Source: Heterobasidion occidentale (Eukaryota > Basidiomycota > Agaricomycetes > Russulales > Bondarzewiaceae). From it: a stretch of 64,000 nucleotides of DNA. The stretch is from positions 620,001-684,000 of the forward strand of contig JBCAQO010000013.1 of NCBI GenBank assembly GCA_039111635.1, given 5' to 3'. Below are positions 12,601-27,076 of the stretch, one piece after another. The notes beneath the pieces are model-generated. The model was not told where the DNA came from. It saw nothing but the letters and a program-made list of their open reading frames with translations, and searched no databases. The position numbers and the translations under genes are program-made. Within the stretch, counting starts at the first letter, position 1. Every line of letters starts with the position of its first letter.

Positions 12601-14319
12601 GCATGCCACCATCAAGCTCGAGGGGATGTGTACGAGGTCCAGACCGTGAGTCAGGGCTCTCACTGCGATAGGGACCTGTGAATTCCAATGAGTCCATCGC
12701 TATCATTCAGCATTTAGGCTAACATACGATCGTTCATCGCGCCATTAAGTACATCCTCCGCTCCAAGTTGAGCCAGACCATGTCTAAAGCCATGTCTTGG
12801 ACGCGGTCCGAGCTCGGGGAGGTGAGGTAGATCAGTCTGTGCTCTTCCAGAACGCAAGAAGTTAGCTCGCAGAGCGCGCCTTGCATCGTTTCTGAAGATT
12901 GTCCACTGAGGATCATCGTGTTCCTGGACTCCCTGCCCAGGCACACCGCTTCCTCTAACGGATGCACTGGGCCTCTCAGACGCCGACGGGGCGGGGGGCT
13001 CAGGTATCAGTATGCCCATGTAATCACGTCGCTCGGTGTTCCGATTTGACCTCGGAACAGCTGGCCACTGCTCACCATCGGCACGTGTGATGACTGGAGA
13101 GGCTAAAGAATCGTTGAAGCGCAAGGGGAATCGGCGCTCCAAGGGAATACGGCGCTCCTCGTTCATGCGCCGCCTCGGCTGTTCGGCATGTACGGACCCG
13201 TCTGACCTTGACGGACCTTCTTGTGAAGGGGCCCCAAAACTATTGTCAATATAACCCCATTCGTATATCAATGGGCCTCGCGAAGACAGGGCATAGCGTG
13301 ATGGTGAAGTGGTGCGAGGATGGCTTCTGCGCACAGAAGAGCGTGAAGCAGCATCGTCAGCAACTGGTAAACGGACGGAACCCTGGCGGGAAGTTGGCCT
13401 AGGTTGATGAGATCCGTACGTGGGATAGGTGAAATCTGTCAACAATAGATGAGCTGCTAAGTCTTACTCAGAACTCTAATAAGCCAAACTGACAATCACG
13501 GTCGGGGTTTCCTCCGGACGGCGTGGGATCGTGGTCACTTTGTCTTTCGCTTCGCGTGATTGCAAAGTCGTTGGAAGATGTAACAGGCGGCTCGTTGAAG
13601 TACTGGACACTCGACGCGTCCAGAATCATAGAAGGGAGTGGGGAATTTGAGAGGTCTAACACGTGGGAGCTCGGATCGAGGCTTGGCGAGTCAAGCGACA
13701 AAGGTGGGAGGGTGGGAGGAGTGGCAGTGATACGAACAGGGGGCGAAGAGCGCTGCCGAAGCGCTGATATCTCGGCGTCAAACGCATTGAATCTCTCCAT
13801 CGACACCCTAAAATGCTCGCTGAATCCAGAGTTAGAGGATCCATTCGTTTGCAGAGGGTGCCAGATTGATGGAGGTGAATAGGAACGTGGTCGGTCTAGA
13901 GATACAGATGGAAGCATCTCCACGTCTTCTTGAGCTAATGATGGATGCACAGGAGGCTGTTCTGGGTGCAAGGAGGAAGAGGAGCCGGCAGCAGCGGCTG
14001 ACCTGGGAGGACAAGGAGGGGAACGAACGAGAGACGGCGACTCGCTGGTAACGCGGCTCGAACTTGAGCCAGTTGCAGCCCTCGACGAAGATCCAGAGGA
14101 CCCGCCGCTACCTGATGAGGAACTGTCACTTCTGGGCCTCTTACTCCTTTCACCCCCCTCGCCCGCAGAGAGGGCATTGCTGCCTGGGCTTGCACTGCTA
14201 CTAGAGTTGGCATCGACTGGGCTGTCGAGGTCGAAGCCGAATTGTTCAAATGAACGCTTAAATGAGGTACTATTTGATGAAATGGTGATGTGTATCTGGG
14301 GAGGGTCTGTGGAGGACAT
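9644..14319 (-). CDS. Large RING-H2 finger protein, probable E3 ligase
   Basis: Eight exons fit in phase: 14319-13500, 13435-12728, 12675-12353, 12300-12163, 12098-11136, 11085-10024, 9960-9892 and 9838-9644, giving about 1425 residues. Only the C-terminal part has a known domain. A C3H2C3 RING is split over three exons: 'CPICLDD', 'LTDCTHWLHKDCLK' and 'QWLRGATTCPVCRKHV'. It is followed by an Asp-rich tail and 'DDSHIGFPWR'. The preceding 1300 residues are Ser/Arg/Pro-rich and probably disordered, beginning 'MSSTDPPQIHITISS'. RING-H2 domains recruit E2 enzymes, so a substrate-binding disordered scaffold with E3 activity is likely. Weak points are the first junction, which needs a GTGATT donor (otherwise the first exon ends at a TGA at 13470-13468 and is a separate gene), and the third and fourth introns. 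The RING part itself is certain. Confidence 0.7.
9683..9722. repeat. (CGT/CAT)n trinucleotide repeat inside a coding exon
   Basis: About thirteen tandem gtcatc/gtcgtc-type triplets on the plus strand. On the minus strand they encode a run of 13 Asp near the C-terminus of the RING-H2 protein. The repeat is in frame, so length changes alter only the acidic tail. Confidence 0.85.
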
Positions 14320-14570
14320 GGTGGTCAACGGTAAGCCTGGATACCTCCAAGTGGCATGGAACAACGTTGCTTGCCCTAATCCCCCTATTAGGCAAGCGCA
14401 GCCTCCTAAGGGTAAATAATGACAGTATTCACGCTTTTGTCACATAAACCGTGACAATTGCGAGATTGGGGAAAGCTTTTGTCCTTTCCGAGGTTTTTTG
14501 CGGAACTTTTATGCGAAACCCCGCGCTATAGTGTTCAACGATTTTTGTTGCGCATCTAGACTCCAGCGCT

Positions 14571-15448
14571 TCAAAGTATGCAGAAGGCGATACAATATGC
14601 TCGAGAATACATCATGGAGTAAGGAGATGCGATATTGAGACACTTTATGAGAGAATTATGAACTCCAAGAAAGAATACACAAGTCGGTTCCTGATCGACT
14701 GGGTCATAATCAAAAAACATTTCGGAAGGAGTTTTGAAACAGCTCAGAGAGCCTTGGATCCACGGAGGCTGTATTCCTCTCCGACGGCTGTCGCAATTCC
14801 GAGGTGGAATAGTCAAACGACAATGCTATCAAAAGATAATAGGAAGATTAGTGTAGCCACGAGGGAAATGAAACTGAGACCTCACAATCTGCCTGAATAG
14901 ACAAGTAAACAACGCAAAGATGAATACCACTACCAGGACAAGGACAGCGATGGTGAGAGTAGATAACCCGTTCGATGTCTCCAAATTGTGCGTTAGCGCG
15001 TCAGGAGACGGCAAGGACGTTGGTGATGAACTTTCCACCGACGTAACCGCCATGGAAGATCTGGCATGTTCTCAGCGTCAAAAAAATGGCCGTCTGGAGA
15101 TATTGGCATGGGTGCTTACCTCCAATATGAGGTGATGTCTGTTGCACTCGAAGACAAAGTATGGCCTTCTGCAATTGTACCCAGATATCCAATGGAACTC
15201 GATGAGGGGGGTGTTGAATATAGGTCATCACCTTGTATATCGATTAAAGCAGTACCAGATGCTGATAAGGTGTTTATTTTGCCTGAAGTGGAGATAGGTA
15301 ACCAAATGATCACATCACTGATATCACTTGTCGGTCGGACCAAAAGATCAGACTCGTCACTGAATGATGGGGTACTAAAGGGCTCAATATCAGAAGCGTG
15401 CACGAAATAGTACGATAAAGAGCGCTGACGATGACTGCAAAGGTGCAT
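14571..15448 (-). CDS. Small single-pass membrane protein, unknown
   Basis: Exons 15448-15120, 15060-14886 and 14825-14571 join in phase through 59- and 60-nt introns with good GT-AG sites; the second has a 'cactaat' branch-like site. The product is about 250 residues. It has a Ser/Thr-rich N-terminal half, then one clear hydrophobic helix ('LTIAVLVLVVVFIFALFTCLF') near residue 150, then a basic, Cys-containing tail. This layout recalls fungal MID2/WSC-like single-pass surface proteins, but no conserved motif is seen and no signal peptide is obvious at the chosen start, which is simply the first in-frame ATG. A further upstream exon is possible. Confidence 0.4.
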
Positions 15449-16364
15449 CCCTTGACTGCTCTTGGTGAGAGAGACAAATTGGGCGCGCAGCTACGTGGGA
15501 GTTGGCCAAAAGGGCGTGGAGGGCACGCCTCCTAATCACCCATCGGTTTGATTGAGTTGTTGCGGAAGAAGAGTGAGTGTGCATGCTTATGCGCGGAGAT
15601 GGGAAGAAAGGGAGGTTATTCTAGCACCAAGATGCAACTGTGCGATTTTATACGCTCTATGGCAGAGCCACTGCACTCAAGGCCGATGACGATGGCTGAT
15701 TCTTTTGGTTCGAGCATCCAAGTTGTTTCAAGGGGAAGGCATACCTGAAACATCTTTGAAAACCTCCGATCCATTGTTTGACGTCTATCCTTCCTGTTGA
15801 AGATAGATGTATGCCTTCATAGAGTCGAGGCTAGGATAAAATTGAGTCATGGCGTGTAAACCATGTACAGATCGCTCCTCTCTGTACCTTTGAATTTGGG
15901 TTAATTTGCTGATTGTTCCTCGATCATGGGGACGTGCCACCAGGTCGATTGTACACCTCAACTACCAGATAATGGTCTGTCCCGCGTTCGAAAGCCAGAG
16001 CCCTGTTCCCTAGTACACAAAGCACTGGGTTTGGTTGGAAGATGTCATCTTGGGCAACGAGGTGAGTCGCTGCAAAGTTTCAATTGCGGTCGCTGGAGAC
16101 AATACTGAGCAATACGATCGCGAGAATTCAGGGGACTCGAGAGGTCAAGATTTGTTGTGCTCAATTGTTCGGTCACGATAAGGTCACGATGCCGCGGAGT
16201 GTCGCGCAGCCAGGAATCTTATCAGATATCCTGCGTTGATCTCAGGGCATTCACATTTTCCGCTCGGCGCCTGACTCCTCTCTCACCGCCAACTCACAGC
16301 ATCACTAGCGCCTACCTCTTCGCTCTGTACACATTGTTGACATCCATAATACACCTCGCCAAAC
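15449..16364. other. Intergenic region upstream of ARG5,6
   Basis: No supported gene. The last 120 nt before the ARG5,6 start is pyrimidine-rich, as is common in fungal promoters and 5' leaders. Confidence 0.5.
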
Positions 16365-19386
<3,022 letters not shown>

Positions 19387-20022
19387 GCCTCCTGCATCTC
19401 TTCTTTGTTGCTCGGCCAGTACATGTTTATCTGCGCATATAATGTTAAATACATCGCCTAAACAGAGATAAAATCTGTACAAGTCGTATAATAAGAATCA
19501 TGCAGTGTTCGGATTTTGCATCCCGTACCGCTTGACAATTGGCAACGTTCCGAGCGTTTTGACGTCACCTGAGACGTCCTCGCCGCATAAAGATTAAAAG
19601 TGCCGATGATCATAGCCTTGTGAATCGTACTGCTTTTCGTGCATAAACGACTTTGAATATCTGTGCTTCGTGCACGAGCGGCCTGTATCCGAATCAATCA
19701 GCCAGTGGCAGTCCAATCAGCTTTTCAGTTGGCCTCAAGCTTGTATCTGCACGACGACAACGGCCAGTCTCCTTGGTTATCGAGGACTTTTCCGGAGGAC
19801 AAGACAACAAAATACCGGAGAGACAAGCGCCTACAGCTCTTTCTACGTTCGGTCTAGCCAACTTGGAGTCATATCCTTGCTTCTGTTTGATATCTGTGGC
19901 AACCTCGCTCCTTGTCTTTAACATCTATACGTTCCAGCCCCACCAGCCCCAATTGAGCAACACATAATCTGCAAACATCATTCCCCTCTGCCCAAAATAC
20001 CCATCTGCAAGATCTGCCAACC
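19387..20022. other. Intergenic region upstream of calcineurin A
   Basis: No supported gene. It contains the ARG5,6 3' flank and the calcineurin promoter. Confidence 0.5.
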
Positions 20023-22479
20023 ATGGGAGACGACCAGTCATACATGCAGAGCGCCCTGCACCAAATCCAGGCGAGTCCGGGGTACCCTACGCTACCTATA
20101 GATGTTCCTCCGAATACGCGAGAGCGGCAAGTGAAGGAGGTACGTGCAATCCCTTTCTTCCATGCTCTCTCGAGGGCTGCACGGCGTTGTTCCATATGCA
20201 GGTGCCGGAACCAGCCACATTCAAACCGACCGATGAGCAATTCTTCATACACGATTCGCACGGGAGGAGGAGACCAAACCCCGAGTTCTTGCGAGAACAC
20301 TTTTTGAGGGAGGGCAGATTGACAACCGAGCAGGCGGTGACGATCCTCAGGCAGGCTACGGATCTATTGGCTTCGGAAACGAATATCCTGGAAGTTCGAA
20401 GTCCAGTTACAGGTATGTGGTGTCTTGCGTTCTTTGCCACCATTCCTCACGACTACTGTAAGTGGTCGGGGATATTCATGGTCAATATGTGAGCTCTTGC
20501 CTTCTTCTCCCGCATCGTTACTCACGATCATGGGCCAGTACGACTTGATGAAGGTGTTCGAAGTGGGCGGGAACCTTTCCGATACGAACTATCTATTTCT
20601 TGGCGATTATGTAGATCGAGGTTGTTTTGGCATCGAGGTCAGTCTACAACATATCTCTGAAACCTTCATCACCCATGATGTCCCCGTAGTGTTTGTTGTA
20701 TCTTTATTCTCTCAAGCTCTGGTGGCCCGAACGAATGTTTCTCCTTCGTGGAAACCACGAATGTAAACATCTCACAGAATACTTCACTTTCAAAAGGGAG
20801 TGTAAGTGCATCAGATACGGCTGTATGCTGTCTATGCTGAACCAAGTTCCAACAGGCCTCCACAAATACTCAGAAGAGGTGTATGAGGCATGCCTCGAAT
20901 CGTTCAACGCACTGCCCGTCGCAGGCTTGTTAGATGGCAAGTTCTTCTGTGTTCATGGTGGCATCTCTCCGGAACTGAACACACTCGATGATATCCGCCG
21001 TGTAAGTCCAACTTCGTGATCTCACCAAAGGACAGTTCCATGACTCGTCTTGCGCAGATGCATCGGTTCGAGGAACCAAAGTCGCACGGTCTCCTATGCG
21101 ACCTACTCTGGGCGGACCCAATACCTAACTTTCGAAAACGAGCCATCGAACCAGGGTCCTGGGATTCCCAAAGGCACTTTATGGGAACACAATGGCGTCC
21201 GAGGTTGCTCATACTTTTACACGTAAGCCCAAGCTTGACATGATATCAAGTGGCACAGCCTTTAACATCTTCACAGGTATGAGGCTGTGGTGAAATTTCT
21301 GGCGCGGAATGAGCTTCTAGGTGTAATTCGAGCGCATGAGGCACAGGACGCGGGGTACGATTACGCTGTTTGTATGCATTTGATGTTTACTGAAGAGCTC
21401 AACAGATATACTATGTTCCGCAAGACGCCAACCAAAAAGTTTCCATCCGTAATAACTGTATTCTCTGCGCCGAACTATCTTGATGTATACCACAATCGCG
21501 GGGCTGTACTCAAGTATGCCAACAAGAATATCACGATCCGGCAATATCATTCGAGGAACCATCCCTACTGGCTGCCGAACTTCATGGATGCGTTTACATG
21601 GAGTCTGCCGTTTGTTGGTGCAAAGAGTATGTAAAATTTTAGTCCTCTATCATGTGCATTCACTCAACTGGGATCCTAGTCATTGAGATGCTGCTTGCCA
21701 TCTTGAGCATCTGCTCCGAGGAAGAACTCGAAGACACGTCCTCTGACGAAGACATGGACGAGACCCGCACAATTCCCGATGTGGCACCCACCCCGAGCGA
21801 ATTGTCTGCGAGGCGGGAGCAAATCAAGAACAAGATCTTGGTAGTTGGAAGGATGCAAAGGCTCTTCCAATTGCTCCGGTGCGATTTCTTCTATTTATGC
21901 AAAACGGGACTGCCACCCTGATGGTGATGGATGTCGCGTTTTCAGCGAGGAGTCGGAGAATGCCTCAGAGCTCGCGCCTAGCGATGCGGAGATGGCTGGC
22001 GTCGATGGCCCCCGAGTGGGCAGCGACGCGCTCGGTGTACAGGGCAACCAAATCCGACAGTACATCCGCAGCTTTGACGATGCGTGAGTGTTCCTTTACA
22101 CTTGCTGTTTTTTTTTGGTGTTCTCATCCATTTGTACAGCCGCCGCCTCGATCAGGCAAACGAGCGCCTTCCGCAATTCGACTTTTCGCCCACATCGTAT
22201 CCGCTTGTGCCTGTGCCATCTATGCGACAACCCTTGCACACCCAATTGCAACGGTCTTACAGCGGCGCCAGTACGCCGACGGGTGAAGCGGATGACGGAG
22301 AAGATGCGGTACCCCCCGGTGCATGGCCTCAACAGTTGGGTATGGAAGCACTCATCCGGCGCACACTCGAGGAAGACGAGGGCACGGGTGGGGTGGTCGA
22401 GCTGCTCGCGGAGCGGATCGCCAGAGGACGCAAGCCGACCGGGCGGCCGCGCCCTCTGAAGAGACACGAGACTGCGTGA
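20023..22479 (+). CDS. CNA1: Calcineurin catalytic subunit A (PP2B), one frameshift
   Basis: Ca2+/calmodulin-dependent Ser/Thr phosphatase controlling stress, wall and mating responses. Twelve exons fit: 20023-20139, 20202-20412, 20463-20488, 20539-20637, 20690-20801, 20856-21001, 21058-21222, 21277-21354, 21406-21626, 21680-21878, 21946-22083 and 22140-22479. Metallophosphatase motifs are visible: 'GDIHGQYYDLM', '[10 protein letters not shown]', '[15 protein letters not shown]', '[15 protein letters not shown]', '[10 protein letters not shown]' and '[10 protein letters not shown]'. They are followed by the B-subunit helix, the calmodulin-binding region ('[19 protein letters not shown]') and the autoinhibitory '[18 protein letters not shown]'. 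Exon 7 contains one extra base between about 21121 and 21135: up to '[11 protein letters not shown]' one frame is conserved, afterwards the next frame ('VRGCSYFY'). The usual 'VCGD' reads 'VVGD' and 'GYFSIE' reads 'GCFGIE', so the protein is somewhat diverged. Confidence 0.92.
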
Positions 22480-23210
22480 TCGAGCTGGGCTGCTACGATA
22501 TTAGTCTGGCGACTGCCTCGCCTGAACGAATGAATGGAAGGAAGGATGGATGGATGGATTTACGACGACTCCGAAGATTGTAATCTGTATACCTGTGTAC
22601 GTCCTGTTTGCAGTAATCGCTGTGTGGCTCGTTGATGGCTGTGGTGAGGTTCCGCCGTGTGGACAAAGGTGATTGATGATCTCTCGTGTTCTGGTTTCAA
22701 GCCTCTAGATGTGGTACGTCTCAAACCAAATCCCTCAGTTGCTCGAAAAGTGGCGTCTGCAGATATCTGGGTGGCATGATCCAGCACGACCCGCCGCATC
22801 TGGGGATCGGAGCTGATCGGAGCTCCAGATCCGCGCACCTGCACTCCTGACAAGCCTCGTGGATATTCCGCTCTCGACATCGCGCTGCCGAATGGCTTCT
22901 GCGCACAATTGGATGTCCTTCATCGTGGGGTAAGTTGATCGGCGAGCTTCATAGGGTAGGGCGCAAAAGGGCATATCTAGAGCGCCTTCTCGAGATGCTG
23001 ACAGCTTCACGAAATAGTTCGTCGTGAGGCGCGTGTTCGATGGCTCTCAGAGTGGTCGGAAAGGGCAATGTGACCAAAGCCCGCCGTGATCATGTCCTCA
23101 AGGCTGCCCGTGCGGCCCGCCATACTGAGCATGAGTGTCCCGTAACCATCGCGGACAGCGTCAACAAGGGAATATAAATACAAAACTGCAAGAGGCGTCT
23201 CTTCGCAAGC
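22480..23210. other. Intergenic region upstream of the GDSL esterase
   Basis: No supported gene. It contains the esterase core promoter with a TATA element close to the start codon. Confidence 0.5.
23173..23180 (+). promoter_or_regulatory. TATA box (TATAAATA)
   Basis: A TATAAATA lies 38 nt upstream of the ATG at 23211. The short distance implies a very short 5' leader, typical of strongly induced secreted-enzyme genes in fungi. Confidence 0.5.
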
Positions 23211-24556
23211 ATGGCTGCCATCCTCACCATCCTGCTCACGCTCGCATGCGCCCTGCAGCCATCGCCCGTCCTCGCAGCGGGCCACTCGGGGCCCGCCCCC
23301 AACCAAATCAAAAACCTGGTGACCTTCGGCGACTCGTACACCGACGTCATCGCCGTCAGCGACGGCGGCACGCCGTGGCCCGTGTACGCCGCGTCCTACG
23401 CGGGCGTGCGGCTGCTCCCGTTCGCGCGCTCGGCGCGCCGTGCTCGCAGGCGCTCACGCCGCGCCCGTTCCCGGCGGTCGTGCAGGACGAGCTGCCAGCG
23501 TACTTCGCGGAGCTGCGCAACGGGACGCTCGGCGCGCTGCCGCCCGCTGCGACGCTGTACACGCTGTGGATCGGGACGAACGACCTCGGGCCGAACACGC
23601 TGCTCACGGGCCAGGTGCGGAACGGGGCGGATATCGTCGCGGTCACGGCGTGCGCGGTCGGGTGGGTGCAGACGTTGTATGACAGCGGCGCGCGGAACTT
23701 TCTGTTCCAGAACGTGCGTTTCGTGCTCTCATTCGTGTGCGGCGTGGTGGCTCACGGGTTGCGCGCGCAGCTGATCCCGCTCGACCGTCTCCCGCTCTAC
23801 GCGGTCGACTCGTACCCGAACCGGTACTGGACCGCGCAGCGCAACACGACCGAGTGGCACCTCTTCATGTCCGAGCTGACCGCCGCAGGCAACGCGCTCT
23901 CGCGGCTGATGCTCCAGGCCCTCGCCCCCTCCCTCCCGGCGCGCACATAGGTGAGGCTCTCGAGCTTCGCGGGCACACACGCGCAAACGGTGGGGCTGAA
24001 TGTTCGTGTTTACCCGTGCGCGCGCGCGCGCGCTCGCAGGGCTGTTCGACTCGCACGCGCTCTTCGGCGACATCCTCGACCGCCCGGCGGCCTACCTGAA
24101 CGGCACGGCGCCGCTGAACACGACTGGGGCCGTCGACGCGTGCGTGTACGCGCTCGGGGGCGACGCGAGCACCGCGCGGTGCACGGTCGCGGCGGGGTCC
24201 GCGCGGGACAGCTTCGTCTGGTGCGTCCGCCCTCCGCCGCGCCACCTTCCCCTTCCGATCACTTACTCGCGGGACGCCGGCGTGCGTGCGTGCGTGTTTT
24301 TTTTTTCTACTTTTGATTTTTTGTGCGTGCGTGCGTGCGTGCGTGCGTGTGTAGGTACGACGAGCTGCACCCGTCCGAGCAGTCGGACAGGATCGTGGCG
24401 CGCGAGATCGCGAACGCTCGCGGGCAAGGGGAGCCGGTGGACGACGTGGTTCAGCTGAGGACGCGCGCGCCGCCCGTGCGTAGTCCGAGCACCAGAGCTT
24501 TTCTCTCGCGCCGTTCGCCTCGCGACGTAGTGCCGTACCGAGCGCTCTCCCAATAA
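23211..24556 (+). CDS. Secreted GDSL/SGNH acetylesterase (CE16-like), two frameshifts
   Basis: Carbohydrate esterase of the SGNH fold, probably removing acetyl groups from hemicellulose oligomers outside the cell. A signal peptide is clear (residues 1-22, 'MAAILTILLTLACALQPSPV'). Block I is 'VTFGDSYTD' with the nucleophile Ser, block III 'LWIGTNDLG' with the oxyanion Asn, and the C-terminal block is 'YDELHPSEQ' with the Asp-His pair. Exons are 23211-23713, 23771-23950, 24040-24220 and 24355-24556. Two apparent 1-nt losses break the frame: near 23428-23436, between 'LLPFARS' and 'APCSQALTPRPFP', and near 23922-23939, before 'GAHIG', where the uncorrected frame meets a TAG directly at the donor site. 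All splice sites and catalytic motifs are intact, so I treat it as a functional gene with sequence errors, though a young pseudogene cannot be excluded. Confidence 0.85.
24282..24350. repeat. (GTGC)n microsatellite in intron
   Basis: Two runs of gcgtgcgtgc tetranucleotide repeat separated by a T-rich stretch, inside the last intron of the GDSL esterase. Confidence 0.75.
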
Positions 24557-24962
24557 AAACGGCCCTCTGGCGGGGCTTGACTTGAAGCATGGATGCATGA
24601 ATGCACGAACTTGCAGCGCGACGGAACCCAATTGAAGTTGACGCTACAGCGCAAGGACCTTCGATTCCTCGACTGTTTTCAGAGCCCGAATCGAAAGCAC
24701 GCCCTATAGAATCGTCATCGAAGATCAGGCACCGGCGTTGCCCCGCCAGAACAAGCAGTTCAGTTAAGCCTGAGCCTGAGCACGCAGCATCTCCACGCCG
24801 TTACGCTGCGCTGAAAAAAAAAAGACACTGGAATACAACAGCGCACCCAACCGAGCAAACAAGATAAAAACGACGCGCATGTATCCCAAGTTCGTCCGTC
24901 ACCCACTGCGAGCATCAACATGAGCATGAGCACAATACGACCACCGACCAGCCACGCCGAGC
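24557..24962. other. Convergent intergenic spacer
   Basis: Sequence between the 3' ends of the GDSL esterase and the VHS-GAT gene. No gene recognised. Confidence 0.5.
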
Positions 24963-26927
24963 TCAAAACAGCCCAACGAGGTCCGCAAACGGGTCCTTTC
25001 CCTGCTGTCCCCCCTGCCCCTGCTGTTGCTGCTGCTGTGCCCCCCCAGCCACAACGCCCCCACCCGTCGCCATGCTCACCCCCGCGCCCGTAGCCTGCGG
25101 ACTCGGCGTCCCCGGCAACATAATCTGCCCAAACGGCGCCGACGTCGGCCGCGACTGCGGGCTCGCGCTCCCGGGCTGGTATGGCGGTGCCTGCGACTGC
25201 GACTGCGACTGTGGGTATGGGTGCGGGTGCGGGTGCGGGTACGGGTATGTTTGTGGGTATGGGTATGGCGGGCGGGGCTGCAGCGGCGGGGCTGGCGCCG
25301 GCCCTGCCCCTGGCGCGTGCGACGGCTGCGATGCGGGGTGCGGGAGCTGTGTTTGTGTTTGGTACGGGTGGTAGGGGGACGGGGCGTATTGTGCGCTGCT
25401 GCTGGCGTTGGGAGTGGGGGCGTTGAACGCGGCGAGGATAGAGGCGTGCCCGTTCGACCGCGCCGCCGACCCCGTCGTCGTCGTCGTCGTCGCCGCCGTC
25501 GCCGTCTGCGTTGCTGCCGACGGCCCAAAGAGATCCGCGAGCTCGTCCACCGGGCGACCCGACCCTACCGCCCCTGCCCCTGCTGCTGCCGCTGCCGCCG
25601 CCGCGTCCGCCGCGTCGTCAAAGTCGATGAGCGACAGGTCCATCTTGCCGGGGCCGAGCTCGGACGGGATGGGGTTCGACGCGGCGGCAAAGTCGCCGCG
25701 CTTGTAGGCCTCGTAGCGCGCGAGGACGGTGTTGATCTGGTCGTTCAGCTGGAGGTAGGTGTCTGTCGCGCGACGCGCGGCGCGTGAGTGAGTACGGACG
25801 ATGTGGGGTGGAGGAATGGGGGGGAGGGGAGGGGAGGGCGTACCGAGGGATTCTGGGTCGTCGGATTCGGCGTCGGATATCCACTTTTGGATCTTTGGGC
25901 GCGAGGCGACGAGTATCGATGCGACTTGCTGCGCGCGCGGGCACCCGAGCGAATAAAAAATAAATAAGAGAGCGGCACAGCACGGATATCGGCGCGGCGG
26001 GGCGCACGCACCTCGTACACGTCGCCGCGCGCGAACTGCTCGCCCTGGGCGGTGTCGACGTTGTCGAGGATCTCGTTGAGGAGGACGACCTTCTGCTCGA
26101 GCTTGGCGAGCTCGGCGAGGGCCTGGGTGCGGTAGTCCGGGCGGGCGTCGGGGTCGGCGCCGGCGAGGGCCTTCATGAGCTCCTGGGCGGCGGCGAGGTC
26201 GCGCGGGGTGCCGCGGCGGATGAGCTCTTGGAGCTTTGCGGACTGGGCGGCGCGGTCTTCGGACTCGAGCTCTTCGGCGGATTTGAGGTTCTGTGGGCGA
26301 GCGCGGTGAAGAAGAGCGGTCGCGGGGGAGTGGAGAGAGTACGCACGGAGGTGGCGGAGGCGGACGGGGCGGCGCGGGGGATCTGCCTGAAGCGGTAGCC
26401 CTTGAAGGAGAGGAGCCTGTGCATGTCCCTGATGTTGCCGAGGTCGTCCTTCCACTTTGACTCGACGCAGATGCCCTCCTTCCAGGAGTTGATGAGGTCG
26501 AGGACGCGGGACATGACGGGGCTGGGGAAGGGCGGGGGGCGCTCGGGGAAGCGGCGGACGAGCTCGTTGAGGAAGTCCTTGGTCGCGATCTGGAGGTAGA
26601 TGGGGTAGCCGCAGGACTGGACGAGGGTGTCGAGGAGGGCGAGGGCGAGCATGGCGACGTGGGGGTTGCGGTGGTTGACGAGGCGGGCGATGGTCATGGC
26701 GGCCTCGCGGGGGCTGGTGCGGACGGGAGGCGGGAGGGGGGTCGGATGAGGTGGGTGTGGACGAGGTGGGCGGGGACGTACTTGTTGGCCTTCTTTTGGT
26801 TGATGTAGTCTGTGACCTCGAGGTGGAGGGCGTAGTTGGGCTCGGGGAGGGAGGCGGCGGTGGCTCTGCTGATGAGGATCTCGAGGGGGCTGGCGTTGAT
26901 CCAGCTGGCGGGGCTGTTGTTCCACAT
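24963..26927 (-). CDS. VHS-GAT domain clathrin adaptor (GGA-like, no ear domain seen)
   Basis: Monomeric sorting adaptor acting at the trans-Golgi/endosome. Exons 26927-26782, 26713-26347, 26290-26012, 25928-25844 and 25762-24963 agree in phase, about 558 residues. The VHS domain (residues about 8-145) includes 'SPLEILISRATAASLPEPNY', 'ALALLDTLVQSCGYP' and 'MHRLLSFKGYRF', closest to fungal GGA proteins. The GAT region (about 165-300) is helical and binds Arf/ubiquitin in relatives. It is followed by 'LSLIDFDD', a clathrin-box-like motif, and then a long Pro/Gln/His/Tyr low-complexity tail ending 'GKDPFADLVGLF'. A typical GGA C-terminal gamma-adaptin ear is not visible, so it may be a TOM1/Lsb5-like protein or an ear-less GGA. 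It is divergent from UBA2, with 149 nt between the two starts. Confidence 0.88.
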
Positions 26928-26959
<32 letters not shown>

Positions 26960-27076
26960 GAGGGAGAGGGAGAGTGAGAGTGTGTGTGTATGTGGCGGAG
27001 AGAGAGCGGGAGTTGCCGGTTTGTGCTTGCTCAGATCTCAGAGGACACGCCTTCACTCACTCATTCACTGAGCACA
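26928..27076. promoter_or_regulatory. 149-nt bidirectional promoter with (CGA)n run
   Basis: This stretch separates the start codons of the VHS-GAT gene (minus) and UBA2 (plus). It contains a 'gacgacgac' trinucleotide run at about 26937-26958 and a GA/GT-rich segment. Both transcripts must start inside it, so it is a shared promoter; no TATA box is seen. Confidence 0.6.

Noticed and set aside
23135..23950. Separate 271-codon plus-strand gene
   Set aside because: It is the second half of the GDSL esterase read after the first frameshift, not an independent gene.
25026..25787. 253-codon Arg/Leu-rich plus-strand frame opposite the VHS-GAT gene
   Set aside because: It is the antisense shadow of the Pro/His/Tyr/Gln-rich tail of the real minus-strand gene.
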